NCBI RefSeq assembly: GCF_003628505.1
Contig: NZ_RBZP01000002.1
Location: forward strand, 124,001-188,000
DNA length: 64,000 nt
Source of the DNA: Oceanobacillus halophilus
GTDB lineage: Bacteria; Bacillota; Bacilli; Bacillales; Amphibacillaceae
Direction of reading: 5' to 3'
Shown: positions 35,126 to 44,401 of the stretch, piece after piece
How positions within the stretch are numbered: the stretch's first letter is position 1
Layout: each line of letters starts with the position of its first letter
Made by a program: the position numbers and the translations under genes
The notes under the pieces: model-generated
The model's database searches: none
Seen by the model: the letters and a program-made list of their open reading frames with translations, nothing else
What the model was told of the DNA's origin: nothing

Positions 35126-36679
35126 TTACACCTCCTTCAGTTGTAAATCCCAGTTCTTGTATTTCAATGTTTTATAAACCACATTCCACAGTTTCCAGTG
35201 GTGGTTCTCTTTAAATTTTTCTATACTTTTTAAATAGAAACCTAGCCGTTTTCTTCGCTGTTTACCATATTTAGATTTTTTCTCAGATTCTTCCATGGAC
35301 CCAAGAATTTTAATCAAATGTGGTTTTACCAGCGTACGAATTTGTTGCAATAATTCTTTTGTGATTTTTTCGTCCAATCCTAAACCTTTTCGTGCGATAA
35401 CTAACGAAGCAGCTTCATGTTCAGACATCCCATACCTTTCACTGTATTTAAACCTTCCAATAACCGGAAGTATACACTGGGGTCACTTCTTTGATTTGAA
35501 ACCAATTTCTTAGGCCTCGTGACTTTATGGCCTTTTGAAGTTTATTCTTAGCAAAAGAATGTGTTAAACGGTTGAACTTTTTATTAGTATCATGATCTTG
35601 TCTTAGGGTAATATCTTCTAAAACGATGGCTCCAGCATTCCAAGATAGAATATAATCGATGATTTCTTTAGCTAATTCTCCGGAAACATTGCTTCTCTTT
35701 TTGGATGAAACATATTCCATTTCATGGCAATAGAATGTTTGGTGAGCCAGAAGATTTCCTTGTTTGCTAACAATGGAAACAGCTACTTTATCAATGTTTA
35801 CATCTATTCCAGCAAGAGTATCAGAGGTGATTTTTCCTCCAAATTTTAACTCCCTACCAAATGTTTCCATGTCATACGTTAGGTGAACACGATATTGCCC
35901 ATTCTTTCTTTTCAGTTCTATAGAGTAAGCATGATATTCTTCCATATCCTTTCCTTTTGATGTTTCACCTATAATGTTAGGCATCACAACATCTATAATT
36001 TTATGAAAGTATTTGTCAGGTATACTTAATTTGAAACGCATTCTCGGACTATGTGTTTTGTCAGGTTTTTCAATAATGGATTCGCTACTTCCAAATAGAA
36101 TTCATTTTCTTTTCGTCATATACGATCCTCATGTTTAAATTCCCTTTTTTCGATTGATACCCACGAGAATAGAGCGTATTGGTACGAAATCTTATTCTTC
36201 ATTCGGTTATAAAAGTTCTTTTTCCCTCCGAAAATCACCGTTGAAATGCTACCTTCTTCTTGAATAGTTACTAATTCAGATTTCTTCTTTTGTAACTTTA
36301 CCAAACGAGCGTTTAAACCTTTCAGACAAATTTCTAGAGAGACATTTTTGGGAGTTTTCTTTCCTGTTTGATAAGCTTCTATTTTCTGTTCCGTTTTTTC
36401 TATTTTTCTTTGAACGTTTTCTATTCGTGAAGGCAATAATACTTTTTGACTAGAAATGGTACCTTCCGCCAACATGACGGCATCTTCAGCATAGCGTTTA
36501 TTTAAATGGAATTGAACATTTACCTTTTTAACTAAATCTCCCTTGTTTTCCCCCCCTAATAAACGATTAAAGGAGTATCTTATCGTTGAACAAAACACAG
36601 CCATAAGTCTATCCAAATCTTCCAATGGATATTGGTTATCCTTTTCTATTAAAATTGGTATTTGTTTGGTTGTTTTCAT
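35126..36679 (-). pseudogene. Frameshifted TnpB (IS200/IS605-type OrfB)
   Basis: Three open pieces on the minus strand add up to one RNA-guided nuclease. The first (to 36116) has the N-terminal domain up to NRMKNK. The frame then shifts to SRGYQSKKGNLNMRI, then to NEFYLEVANPLLKNL, then to SPRMRFKLSIP and the RuvC core (GIDVNIDKVAVSIV with the first aspartate, IVLEDITLR with the glutamate). One extra G near 35463 breaks TPVYTS from IGRFKYSERYGMSEHEAASL, after which the C-terminus is open. At least four frameshifts make this a dead gene. No TnpA transposase is near. Confidence 0.88.
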
Positions 36680-37007
36680 TGTTTCTCACCCATCCCGAAC
36701 ATTTGTACTAATTATAGTTTATAGGATTTTAGTACCAATTTCAACAGAAAACAAAATTTTTAAAATATTATTTATTTAGTAGATACCTATATATTTTTAT
36801 AGTTTTTTTATAGTAAAAGGTAACTGCTTATAACCTCCTTCCTACATTATGCACTAATATTAGCATGGGATTCCTATTCAAACAACACAGCAAAATCTCA
36901 ATTCTGACTCTTTACCAATGTACAAAATATAATTTTGCTTAAACGAAAATTGAAATTTCTAGTAGGTTTTTTCGCTCATATCTTAAAAATAGACTTTTTT
37001 TACTAAA
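36680..37007. other. Intergenic region left of the TnpB relic
   Basis: About 330 bases of very AT-rich DNA between the 5' end of the tnpB relic and the stop of the primase-helicase. It should contain the left end of the element; I cannot mark the boundary. No gene or clear terminator seen. Confidence 0.5.
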
Positions 37008-39305
37008 TTAAAATAGCCTCATTTGTTCAGTCAAAGCCTTTGATCCCGCTTCTTCCACTATATAACCCAATGCTTTATAGCCAGACTTCCTCTTTTCAAA
37101 CATATTTTTAAATATGTCTTCCCGATAATCAACATAATCATAGACTTTAACCATTTCTTTATTTTCATGAACCCGATGAAGCCTGCCAACATATTGCTGT
37201 AATGTCCCTTTCCAGGCAATAGGCATAACTAAAAATAATGTATCCAGCACTGCATTGTCAAAACCTTCTCCAATATATTTACCTGTAGCAATTATCAGTC
37301 TTTCCTTTTCATCTGGTATATTTTTTAATTGCTGTAATCTGGTTTCTCTTTCTTTTTTCTTCAATTCACCTGTAAGTACAATAATATTCTTAGCAAAAGC
37401 CCTAAACATTTTTTCAAGCTCATACACATGCTCAATTCGCTCTGTTAATATAATTGGCTTAGATCCCCGTTCCAATTCGAGTAAAACATCATTAAAAATC
37501 TTTTCATTTCGTTTCGTATCTTGACTTATTTCAGAATATAACCTTTGTATATTTACATCATTATCCTCTAACTTACTCTTAAAGAACGTTTTTCTTGGTA
37601 GTAACACATGTTTAAAAGGACGAACTTTCGCTTGATCTTTCGCACTTACTTTATACCGCGTTGGCCCACATTGCATGGTCATAATGGGATGCAAGCCATC
37701 TTTTCTTGTTGGAGTTGCTGTTAAGCCATGAACATAAGTGGCCTCTGCATGTTTCAATACTCTTTCAAAACTAAATGCTGAGATATGGTGACACTCGTCT
37801 ACAATAATTTGACCATAATTTTTGATAATATCTTTTACTTTTCCTTGATAACCCAGACTTTGAATTGTAGCAATGTCAATAGAGCCTTTAGCAGATCTTT
37901 TTCCACCGCCAATTTGACCAATATCTGCATGATCTAATTGTAAAAAAGAAGATAAACGCTCTTTCCACTGGTCTAGTAATTGTTTTGTATGAACAATTAC
38001 TAAAGTATTTACGTTCCTGCGAGCTATAAGTGCTGCTGCAACAACTGTTTTACCGAAACCAGTTGCAGCAGATAGAATCCCAGTTTTATAATGAAGAAGC
38101 GTTTGTACAGCCTCCTCTTGTTGAGCAGTTAATTTACCAAGAAAATCACTGTTAACTGGCCTTCCCAAATTAGTGTTATTTTTTACGATTAATTGTATCT
38201 GATTTTCTTGCAGAAGCTTTTTAACAGCGCCAAAACATCCTCTTGGCAAGAATAGTTCATCTTCCAGGTTATCTGTACAATCAATGATTTTTGGAATATT
38301 GTATGTTGACAATCTTTTAGCTTGAGCTTGGTAATACTTTGGATTATTAAATCTACCTAGTTTTGTTATTTGCTCTAACAGATATTCCGGTAGTACATCT
38401 TTCGGAATGTATAACCCATTTTTATAAATAATCTCTATCTTAGCTGGCAGTATGACTTGTTGTATTTTCTCAGCAATTATAGAACCCTTGTTAGTATTAT
38501 ATCCGTATTTATTGATTATTCCTTCAACTGCTTCCCTTGTTATTTTGCTAATTTGAGATAAATATTTCCATTGATTCGAATATGGGTTGAAACTTTCATC
38601 TAGAAATACACTATTATTCTGTTTACGAGTTTTTTTTTGTAATGGCAAAGCAATTAAATTTCCAAATCCACCTTTTGGCAAGGAATCCTGATTAGGAAAT
38701 AAACGGTCAAATGATTCCAAATTCCCCTGTTTTTCACGCGTCCTTGATAACAAAGCATGTCCGAGCTTACGCGCTAATTTTGCTGGAATGGCATCATTAA
38801 AGAAAATCCAAATATGGCACCCATTACCGGAACGTGATCTTTCCATATTAGCCGGAACCTCATATTCTTTACAGACACTCATAAAAGCACGAGCATCTTT
38901 TTTCCAATTTTTCTTGTCAAAGTCAATCGCAACAAACCAGCAAGTATCATCATTTTGAACAGGATAAATACCAATTACTTTCTTGCCAGCTAAGTGGTTA
39001 TAAATAACTTGGTCAGTTAAAGGAATGTATTCTTGGCTCTTCCTATTGTAAGCAGGTGAATACTGGATCTTCCCGTTATCTTTTCGCCATTGTTGCGCAA
39101 ATACATCATCTCTACCTTTAAAAAGACTTCGAAATAGCTGAATTCTTGCTTTTATTTTCTCATTTTTTGCTTCATTTAAGGATTTCTCCTCTAATTGAAT
39201 TGGTATATGGTGAGAAGTTAGTAAATCTTTTAACTGCTTGTTTTCACCTTTTAGTCTCTCAATTTCTTTCAGTGCCTTTTGAAGTCTGATTTTCAAGTCA
39301 GCCAT
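37008..39305 (-). CDS. Primase-helicase of the TOTE conflict-system type
   Basis: A 765-residue fusion. Residues 1-30 are a coiled coil. About 50-270 form an archaeo-eukaryotic primase-like domain: FVAIDFDKKNW with D128/D130, and SRSGNGCHIWIFF with H164, the expected metal- and nucleotide-binding residues. About 395-720 are a superfamily 2 helicase: ATGFGKT (K419), DECH at 503-506, HGLTATPTRKDGLH, and YVGRLHRVHENK in motif VI. This combination is what Pfam and others label the TOTE conflict-system primase plus DEAD-type helicase, proposed to act in defence. I see no nuclease domain in this polypeptide. ATG 39305 follows AAGGGG. Divergent from the next gene. Confidence 0.85.
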   Translation of the reverse strand: MADLKIRLQKALKEIERLKGENKQLKDLLTSHHIPIQLEEKSLNEAKNEKIKARIQLFRSLFKGRDDVFAQQWRKDNGKIQYSPAYNRKSQEYIPLTDQVIYNHLAGKKVIGIYPVQNDDTCWFVAIDFDKKNWKKDARAFMSVCKEYEVPANMERSRSGNGCHIWIFFNDAIPAKLARKLGHALLSRTREKQGNLESFDRLFPNQDSLPKGGFGNLIALPLQKKTRKQNNSVFLDESFNPYSNQWKYLSQISKITREAVEGIINKYGYNTNKGSIIAEKIQQVILPAKIEIIYKNGLYIPKDVLPEYLLEQITKLGRFNNPKYYQAQAKRLSTYNIPKIIDCTDNLEDELFLPRGCFGAVKKLLQENQIQLIVKNNTNLGRPVNSDFLGKLTAQQEEAVQTLLHYKTGILSAATGFGKTVVAAALIARRNVNTLVIVHTKQLLDQWKERLSSFLQLDHADIGQIGGGKRSAKGSIDIATIQSLGYQGKVKDIIKNYGQIIVDECHHISAFSFERVLKHAEATYVHGLTATPTRKDGLHPIMTMQCGPTRYKVSAKDQAKVRPFKHVLLPRKTFFKSKLEDNDVNIQRLYSEISQDTKRNEKIFNDVLLELERGSKPIILTERIEHVYELEKMFRAFAKNIIVLTGELKKKERETRLQQLKNIPDEKERLIIATGKYIGEGFDNAVLDTLFLVMPIAWKGTLQQYVGRLHRVHENKEMVKVYDYVDYREDIFKNMFEKRKSGYKALGYIVEEAGSKALTEQMRLF

Positions 39306-39426
39306 TGTAATTCCCCTTAATATCTATTAGTTTTCTATATACTAGTTTAACTTAATCTAGGATATTTCAAACAGATTGAATTTTAGTGGAAAAGTAGATA
39401 GGATTTGTGTACGGGGAGGAACTTAT

Positions 39427-39879
39427 ATGAAAAAAAAGAAACGAAAAGCGAATACTCCAAAACATAAGCGACTTAAGAGAAATGGGAGACTCCAGGCAGC
39501 AGTACATTGGATTCCTAAGTATGAAGGAAAAAATCTTGTAAAAGGGTATAGTAAACACTTTGGCGTTAACAAACTGTGTGCCGTAAAAGAATTGGAAATG
39601 TTAGGCTATTCAATTAAAGAGTCATACAAAAAAGAACTGCGAGATGCCGAGCAACAAAAGCAAATACAAGCTGAAAAGCGTAAGAAGTCGAAACAACAGA
39701 ATACAGAATGGGATTTGGATAGTGATGAGACTTTCGCGTTTATAGCAGGATATACATCAGGTGGAGCTCCTTATGGAATTACCTGGGAAGAACTAGAAAA
39801 AGATTTAAATAGAGAGTCAAACACTAAAGATAAAGATAAAGTTCCATCTGATATAGAACATGAAGATTTACCGTCTTAA
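39427..39879 (+). CDS. Conserved basic protein of unknown function, 150 residues
   Basis: Starts MKKKKRKANTPKHKRLKRNG, a strongly basic tail, then a central part with HWIPKYEGKNLVKGYSKHFG and CAVKELEMLGYSI, a Lys/Gln-rich helix and a C-terminal FAFIAGYTSGGAPYGITWEE motif. I recall this motif order from uncharacterised Bacillaceae proteins. The start is ATG 39427 after GGGGAGGA; the longer frame is not supported. The basic tail suggests nucleic acid binding. It is divergent from the primase-helicase across 121 bases, so the two might share control. Confidence 0.75.
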   Translation: MKKKKRKANTPKHKRLKRNGRLQAAVHWIPKYEGKNLVKGYSKHFGVNKLCAVKELEMLGYSIKESYKKELRDAEQQKQIQAEKRKKSKQQNTEWDLDSDETFAFIAGYTSGGAPYGITWEELEKDLNRESNTKDKDKVPSDIEHEDLPS

Positions 39880-39917
39880 AGTAACATACGAGATTGGAGG
39901 AATCCATCATCAGAGAA

Positions 39918-39943
39918 GAGAGTGGAAGGAAGCCTTCACTCTC
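39918..39943. terminator. Hairpin between the basic protein and flavodoxin genes
   Basis: GAGAGTG and CACTCTC arms, extended inwards by AAGG/CCTT with a bulge. The two genes converge on it. Confidence 0.65.
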
Positions 39944-39952
39944 GACCTTTCA

Positions 39953-40426
39953 TTATAGTACTACATTCATTTGACTAACCGTTCGAATAACTGATTCAGC
40001 AAGTTCCTTACATTGTTTAGCTTCCTCTTCATTCGGATCTAAATCTGCTTTTACTTTAATAGGAATCATGGCTGCTCCAATCTCCTCCATACGTTCATAC
40101 ATGATATCAACTGCACCACAAAAGACATCATAGAATTGATCTCCTGACCCAAAAACACCACATGCCACGCCAGTCATATCTATATCATCTAGTTCATCGT
40201 AAAAATCCTCAACTTCAAATGGCAGTTCACCATCAGTCCACGTATACACCCCTAATAATACCGCATCATAATTAGGTAAATCCCTCACATTTATCTTATC
40301 TACATCAAATTCTTTTATATCTACATTATGATTATGGTCATATTGCTTTAGATAATTAACTACAGCATTTGCCATTAACTCGGTATTTCCAGTCACACTT
40401 GCATACAATACTAAAAAGTTGCTCAT
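39953..40426 (-). CDS. Flavodoxin, YkuN/YkuP-like
   Basis: A 157-residue short-chain flavodoxin, an FMN electron carrier that replaces ferredoxin when iron is scarce. The phosphate-binding loop is ASVTGNTELMA (9-19), and the isoalloxazine-binding loops VYTWTDGELPFEVEDF (about 79-94) and FGSGDQFYDVFC follow. ATG at 40426 follows GGAGG. The promoter carries a Fur box, fitting the iron-repressed ykuN/ykuP genes of B. subtilis. Monocistronic. Confidence 0.93.
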   Translation of the reverse strand: MSNFLVLYASVTGNTELMANAVVNYLKQYDHNHNVDIKEFDVDKINVRDLPNYDAVLLGVYTWTDGELPFEVEDFYDELDDIDMTGVACGVFGSGDQFYDVFCGAVDIMYERMEEIGAAMIPIKVKADLDPNEEEAKQCKELAESVIRTVSQMNVVL

Positions 40427-40455
40427 TTTATCGCCTCCATAAAGGTCATACTTTC

Positions 40456-40485
40456 ATTCTAAGCGATAATGAGAATCATTTTCAA
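40456..40485 (-). promoter_or_regulatory. Fur-controlled promoter of the flavodoxin gene
   Basis: Read on the minus strand: TTGAAA (-35, 40480-40485), an 18-base spacer and TAGAAT (-10, 40456-40461). GATAATGAGAATCATTTTC (plus strand, 40465-40483) agrees with the 19-base Fur box at 17 positions and fills the spacer, so bound Fur would block RNA polymerase. Confidence 0.85.
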
Positions 40486-40620
40486 TATGGTGAGGCACAA
40501 TGTTTTGACAATACCGTGACGTCATGTAGTGTGGAAAATGGGAACATCAGCATTTCTGTTGTGAACTTTAGCATCTCTCTAATCACGGCCGATATTTTCC
40601 TTGCCAGACCACACGAAAAA

Positions 40621-40650
40621 GAGGAAACCTCCATAACAAGGCTCCCCCTC
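40621..40650 (-). terminator. Probable terminator of the alpha-glucosidase gene
   Basis: Minus strand GAGG...AGCCT and AGGTT...CCTC form an interrupted stem ten bases after the stop, followed by TTTTTC. Weaker than most others in the window. Confidence 0.45.
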
Positions 40651-40659
40651 CATCAAAAA

Positions 40660-42315
40660 CTATTTAATCAAATAAACTCTTGCTTCATAAGGTCGCAAAC
40701 TTAGTTCATCAAAATCATTATCATAATTACTTAATAGCAGTTCTTTTTCACTATCTTTTAATGATGCTGGCAAATTAAAGTCTGAATCCTCTTCAAATAG
40801 ATTTGCCATGATTAACACCTGTTGATCATCTAATGTTCGTGTGTATGCATAAACCTGATTATGATTTTCTAAAATTAAATCATAGGTTCCATATACTAAA
40901 GCTGCATTTTCTTTTCTAATCTGAATGAGCTTTTTGTAATAGTGATAAATTGAATCTTCATCTTGTAATTCTTTTTCAACATTTATTTCTTTATAATTTG
41001 GATTTACCTTTAACCAGGGTCTACCAGTTGTAAATCCGGCATTCTCTTTATCATTCCATTGCATCGGCGTTCTAGAATTATCGCGTCCTGTATTCCAGAT
41101 GATCTCCATAATTTCTTCAACAGGAACACCTTTTTCTCGTTTGTTCCGATACAGATTTTTAATTTCAACATCATTATAATCATCAATTGACTCAAATTGG
41201 ACATTCGTCATTCCGATTTCCTGTCCTTGATAAATAAATGGCGTTCCTTGCATAAGAAAATACATCGTCGCTAAGCTCTTAGCTGATTCCACACGATATT
41301 TACCATCGTCTCCCCAGGTTGAAACTGAGCGTGGCTGGTCATGGTTTTCCAGGAATAGTGCATTCCATCCAGAACCATCAAGGGCTGTTTGCCATTTACT
41401 GAGTATTTCTTTTAATTTGTGAATATCGATACCAGTATCTGTATCCTTCCCCCACAAATTAAGATGCTCAAATTGGAAAATCATATTAAATTTTCCATTT
41501 TTTTCTCCAACCCAATTATCCGCTTGATTGGCTTGAACACCATTTGCTTCCCCAACGGTCATAATATCGTATTTGGAGAAAGTGTTCTCTTTCAATTCCT
41601 GTAAAAATTCTTGAATACCATCCCGATTCATATGTCCTTTAAAAGATGGGACATAGTCTAAGTTTTCTGGATTGGGTAAATCAGGTAATCCTGGTATTTT
41701 CTTAATGTGTGAAATGGCGTCTACTCGGAATCCATCAATTCCTTTATCTAACCACCAGTTAACCATGTTATATAGCTCTCTTCTTACATCCGGATTTTCC
41801 CAATTTAAATCAGGTTGTTTACTAGAGAATAAGTGCATAAAGTATTCGTCGGTTGTCTCATCATACTTCCATGCAGAACCTCCAAAAATAGACTCCCAAT
41901 TATTCGGTTCCTTGCCATTTTTACTGGGACGCCAGATATAATAATCACGATAGGCATTGTCTTTAGACTTCCTCGATTCAATGAACCAAGGATGCTCATC
42001 AGATGTATGATTAATAACTAGATCCATAATTAATTTCATGTCTCGACGATGAACTTCTTTTAATAATTGATCAAAGTCATCCATTGTACCGAATTCTTCC
42101 ATAATATCCTGATAATCACTGATGTCATAGCCATTATCATCATTTGGCGATTGATAGATAGGGCTAACCCAAATGACATCAATGCCAAGATTCTTTATGT
42201 AATCCAATTTAGAGATAATACCTTGGATATCACCGATACCATCACCATTAGAATCCATAAAGCTTCGTGGATAAATTTGATAGGCCACTGCCTCTTTCCA
42301 CCATTTCTTTTGCAT
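40660..42315 (-). CDS. malL: GH13 alpha-glucosidase (oligo-1,6/exo-1,4 type)
   Basis: A 551-residue intracellular alpha-glucosidase releasing glucose from short oligosaccharides. The GH13 catalytic set is complete: nucleophile D199 (GFRVDAISH), acid E256 (TVGEANG) and D326 (FLENHDQPR), with DLVINHTSDEHPWF as region I. Alanine rather than valine follows the nucleophile, which in this subfamily is more often linked to alpha-1,4 than alpha-1,6 specificity (inference). ATG 42315 follows AAAGGAGGG. It ends the sugar operon, directly after the YesL-like gene. Confidence 0.93.
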   Translation of the reverse strand: MQKKWWKEAVAYQIYPRSFMDSNGDGIGDIQGIISKLDYIKNLGIDVIWVSPIYQSPNDDNGYDISDYQDIMEEFGTMDDFDQLLKEVHRRDMKLIMDLVINHTSDEHPWFIESRKSKDNAYRDYYIWRPSKNGKEPNNWESIFGGSAWKYDETTDEYFMHLFSSKQPDLNWENPDVRRELYNMVNWWLDKGIDGFRVDAISHIKKIPGLPDLPNPENLDYVPSFKGHMNRDGIQEFLQELKENTFSKYDIMTVGEANGVQANQADNWVGEKNGKFNMIFQFEHLNLWGKDTDTGIDIHKLKEILSKWQTALDGSGWNALFLENHDQPRSVSTWGDDGKYRVESAKSLATMYFLMQGTPFIYQGQEIGMTNVQFESIDDYNDVEIKNLYRNKREKGVPVEEIMEIIWNTGRDNSRTPMQWNDKENAGFTTGRPWLKVNPNYKEINVEKELQDEDSIYHYYKKLIQIRKENAALVYGTYDLILENHNQVYAYTRTLDDQQVLIMANLFEEDSDFNLPASLKDSEKELLLSNYDNDFDELSLRPYEARVYLIK

Positions 42316-42334
42316 GCCAATCCCTCCTTTATTT

Positions 42335-43018
42335 TTAATGTGTACCAGCCAGTTTTAAGTACAAACGATAAAATGCAGAAAATGATATATACGCCATTAA
42401 AGAACCAGTAAAAAACAGAATTAAGAATTGCATTTTCGTAATACTAATCATCAGCAGAATGGCACTTGTAATAAGAACAGCGAAGAATAAAACTGGACTG
42501 CCAATGGTAATTAATAATGTATTTTTAAAGGTCTTTCCAAGCTTCATGTGATAGTGTGCATTAATAGAAAAAAAGTTAATCGTATAGATGAACAAAACGA
42601 TGCCCAAGAAGCCAAATACAAACATAAGTAAAACATTTTCCTTGCTAAAATAATAAACATCTACATACCAAAATAACCAAATAAAGGTAAGAATAACTCC
42701 ACTTATAACGCTTTTTTTGTAGTTATCTTTATAATACCTCCAATAGGATTTAATCAATCCCCCTTCATCCCTTTTTATCACCCAATCCCTAACAGAAGCA
42801 AACATCGCTTGTGTTGCTGGGAAGAATAAAATGGGCACTAGGACAACGAGAATTGGCACCAGGTAGTAAATATCAGTCAAGTGCTCTGCAAAGAGTATAC
42901 TTATTAAAATAAATGCAATAGGCAGATTGAAGATAATCCACAAAATATTGATCACGGAGAACCGCATAATCCATTCACTAACAGCATATATTCCACTCAT
43001 TAAACCTGAATTTCTCAA
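42335..43018 (-). CDS. YesL-like (DUF624) membrane protein
   Basis: A DUF624 membrane protein of about 228 residues with five to six hydrophobic segments; the SVINILWIIFNLPIAF start and the charged loop near WVIKRDEGGLIKSYWRYYK are typical. YesL-like genes are common beside CUT1 sugar ABC transporters, but the function is unknown. The start is uncertain: TTG 43018 lies eight bases after GGAGG and is my choice, while the open frame extends five codons further to 43033. It lies between the isomerase-like gene and the alpha-glucosidase. Confidence 0.85.
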   Translation of the reverse strand: MRNSGLMSGIYAVSEWIMRFSVINILWIIFNLPIAFILISILFAEHLTDIYYLVPILVVLVPILFFPATQAMFASVRDWVIKRDEGGLIKSYWRYYKDNYKKSVISGVILTFIWLFWYVDVYYFSKENVLLMFVFGFLGIVLFIYTINFFSINAHYHMKLGKTFKNTLLITIGSPVLFFAVLITSAILLMISITKMQFLILFFTGSLMAYISFSAFYRLYLKLAGTH

Positions 43019-43097
43019 AATAATTTCCTCCAAACCTAATCCCCTATTATTCTACTGGTACACCTTTGCAAAGTCACGTTAGAAAGAAATGCTTTAC

Positions 43098-44066
43098 TTA
43101 AGCCCACCACATATCTGCAGGAGCTTCTTCAATATTTACCGATTTTAGATTTTTCACCGCTTGTCTAAAACCTTCATCAATAGACATAATAGGATCTTCA
43201 TGTTCAATACTGATGACATAATCATATCCATATGTTCTCAAAGCACTGACAATGTTAGACCATTCCTGAATCCCATGACCATAACCTACAGAACGGAATG
43301 TCCAAGCACGTGTTTGCACATTGGAGTATGGCTGCATATCAGTCAATCCATACATATTAACGTTATCCTGATCGATATACGTATCTTTTGCATGGAAATG
43401 ATGAATGGCATTTCCTTTTCCTAAAATTTTTATAGCTGCAACTGGATCAATACCTTGCCACCATAAGTGACTTGGATCTAAGTTTGCTCCAATAGCATCA
43501 TTGGTTGCATCACGAAGTTTTAGCATCGTGTAAGGAGTATGTACAAGAAATCCTGCATGAAGTTCCAAGCCAATTTTCACCCCATAATCCTTTGCAAATT
43601 GACCTTGTTCTTTCCAATAAGGAATTAATTTTTTCTCCCATTGCCAATTTAAAACGTCTGAGTATTCAGTAGGCCATGGTGTTACAGGCCAGTTTGGATA
43701 GCTAGATGATTCGCTTGACCCCGGAACACCTGAAAAGGTATTTACTACAGGTACATTCATCAGTTCTGCTAATTTAACCGTTTTAATAAATGTGTCATGA
43801 GAATCTTGTGCATGTGTTTTGTTCGGTGAAATTGGGTTATCGTGACAACTGAATGCACTAATACTTAACCCTCTCGATTCCAGTTTGTCCATATAGTCTT
43901 TTCGCTTATCTTCACTATTTAATAGTGCGTCCAAGTCACAGTGTGCAGTACCAGGATTCCCACCTGTCCCAATTTCAACCGCTTGTAACCCAGCATTTTT
44001 TACGTAATCAAGCATTTCTTCAAAAGTTTTTTCTGCAAATAATACGGTAAATACGCCTAATTTCAA
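43098..44066 (-). CDS. Sugar phosphate isomerase/epimerase-family TIM barrel
   Basis: A 322-residue xylose-isomerase-like barrel. Metal ligands are visible: E in GLELHAGF, D in NLDPSHLWW, H in HFHAKDT and E in ISIEHEDP. Proteins of this family next to Gfo/Idh dehydrogenases often act on keto or inosose sugars, as isomerase, epimerase or lyase. The start is TTG 44066, placed by GGAGG eight to nine bases upstream. The gene is separated from the dehydrogenases upstream by a 42-bp tandem array. Confidence 0.88.
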   Translation of the reverse strand: MKLGVFTVLFAEKTFEEMLDYVKNAGLQAVEIGTGGNPGTAHCDLDALLNSEDKRKDYMDKLESRGLSISAFSCHDNPISPNKTHAQDSHDTFIKTVKLAELMNVPVVNTFSGVPGSSESSSYPNWPVTPWPTEYSDVLNWQWEKKLIPYWKEQGQFAKDYGVKIGLELHAGFLVHTPYTMLKLRDATNDAIGANLDPSHLWWQGIDPVAAIKILGKGNAIHHFHAKDTYIDQDNVNMYGLTDMQPYSNVQTRAWTFRSVGYGHGIQEWSNIVSALRTYGYDYVISIEHEDPIMSIDEGFRQAVKNLKSVNIEEAPADMWWA

Positions 44067-44134
44067 AATGGTACCTCCTCTGAAAATTAAATCTTCTAAT
44101 TGTTAATTTTATATTTTAATAGAAGTGTCACATT

Positions 44135-44356
44135 CGATTGATAGAACTCTTGGCGCGGTCGATTGAAATCCGCTCTCGATTGATAGAACATGTTGCGCGG
44201 TTGATTGAAGCCCGCTCTCGATTGATAGAGCACGTTACGCGGTCGATTGAAACCTGCTCTCGATCGATAGAACATGTTGCGCGGTTGATTAAAGCCCACT
44301 CTCGATTGATAGAACTCGTGGCGCGGTCGATTGAAACCCGCTCTCAATTGATAGAG
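44135..44356. repeat. 42-bp tandem array (21-bp half-units) inside the sugar operon
   Basis: Five exact-length 42-base units followed by 12 bases of a sixth. Each unit is two related 21-mers: CGATTGATAGAACATGTTGCG-type (shown in part) and CGGTTGATTGAAGCCCGCTC-type. Units 2 and 4 are nearly identical, units 1 and 5 resemble each other, and unit 3 differs, so variants are arranged symmetrically or in an 84-base higher order. Because 21 is divisible by three, both strands have open frames (repeats such as ARSIE/SRLIE and QSRAGFNRPR), but neither has a ribosome site. Confidence 0.97.
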
Positions 44357-44401
44357 TAAATTTCTTGGCTCTCTAAAAAGTGCCATTTTCAACAATCAAC
44401 C

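Noticed and set aside
44096-44395. Repeat proteins of 99 residues (minus) and 73 residues (plus)
   Set aside because: The open frames exist on both strands because the 21-base period is divisible by three. Neither has a ribosome site, and the flanks show no coding character.
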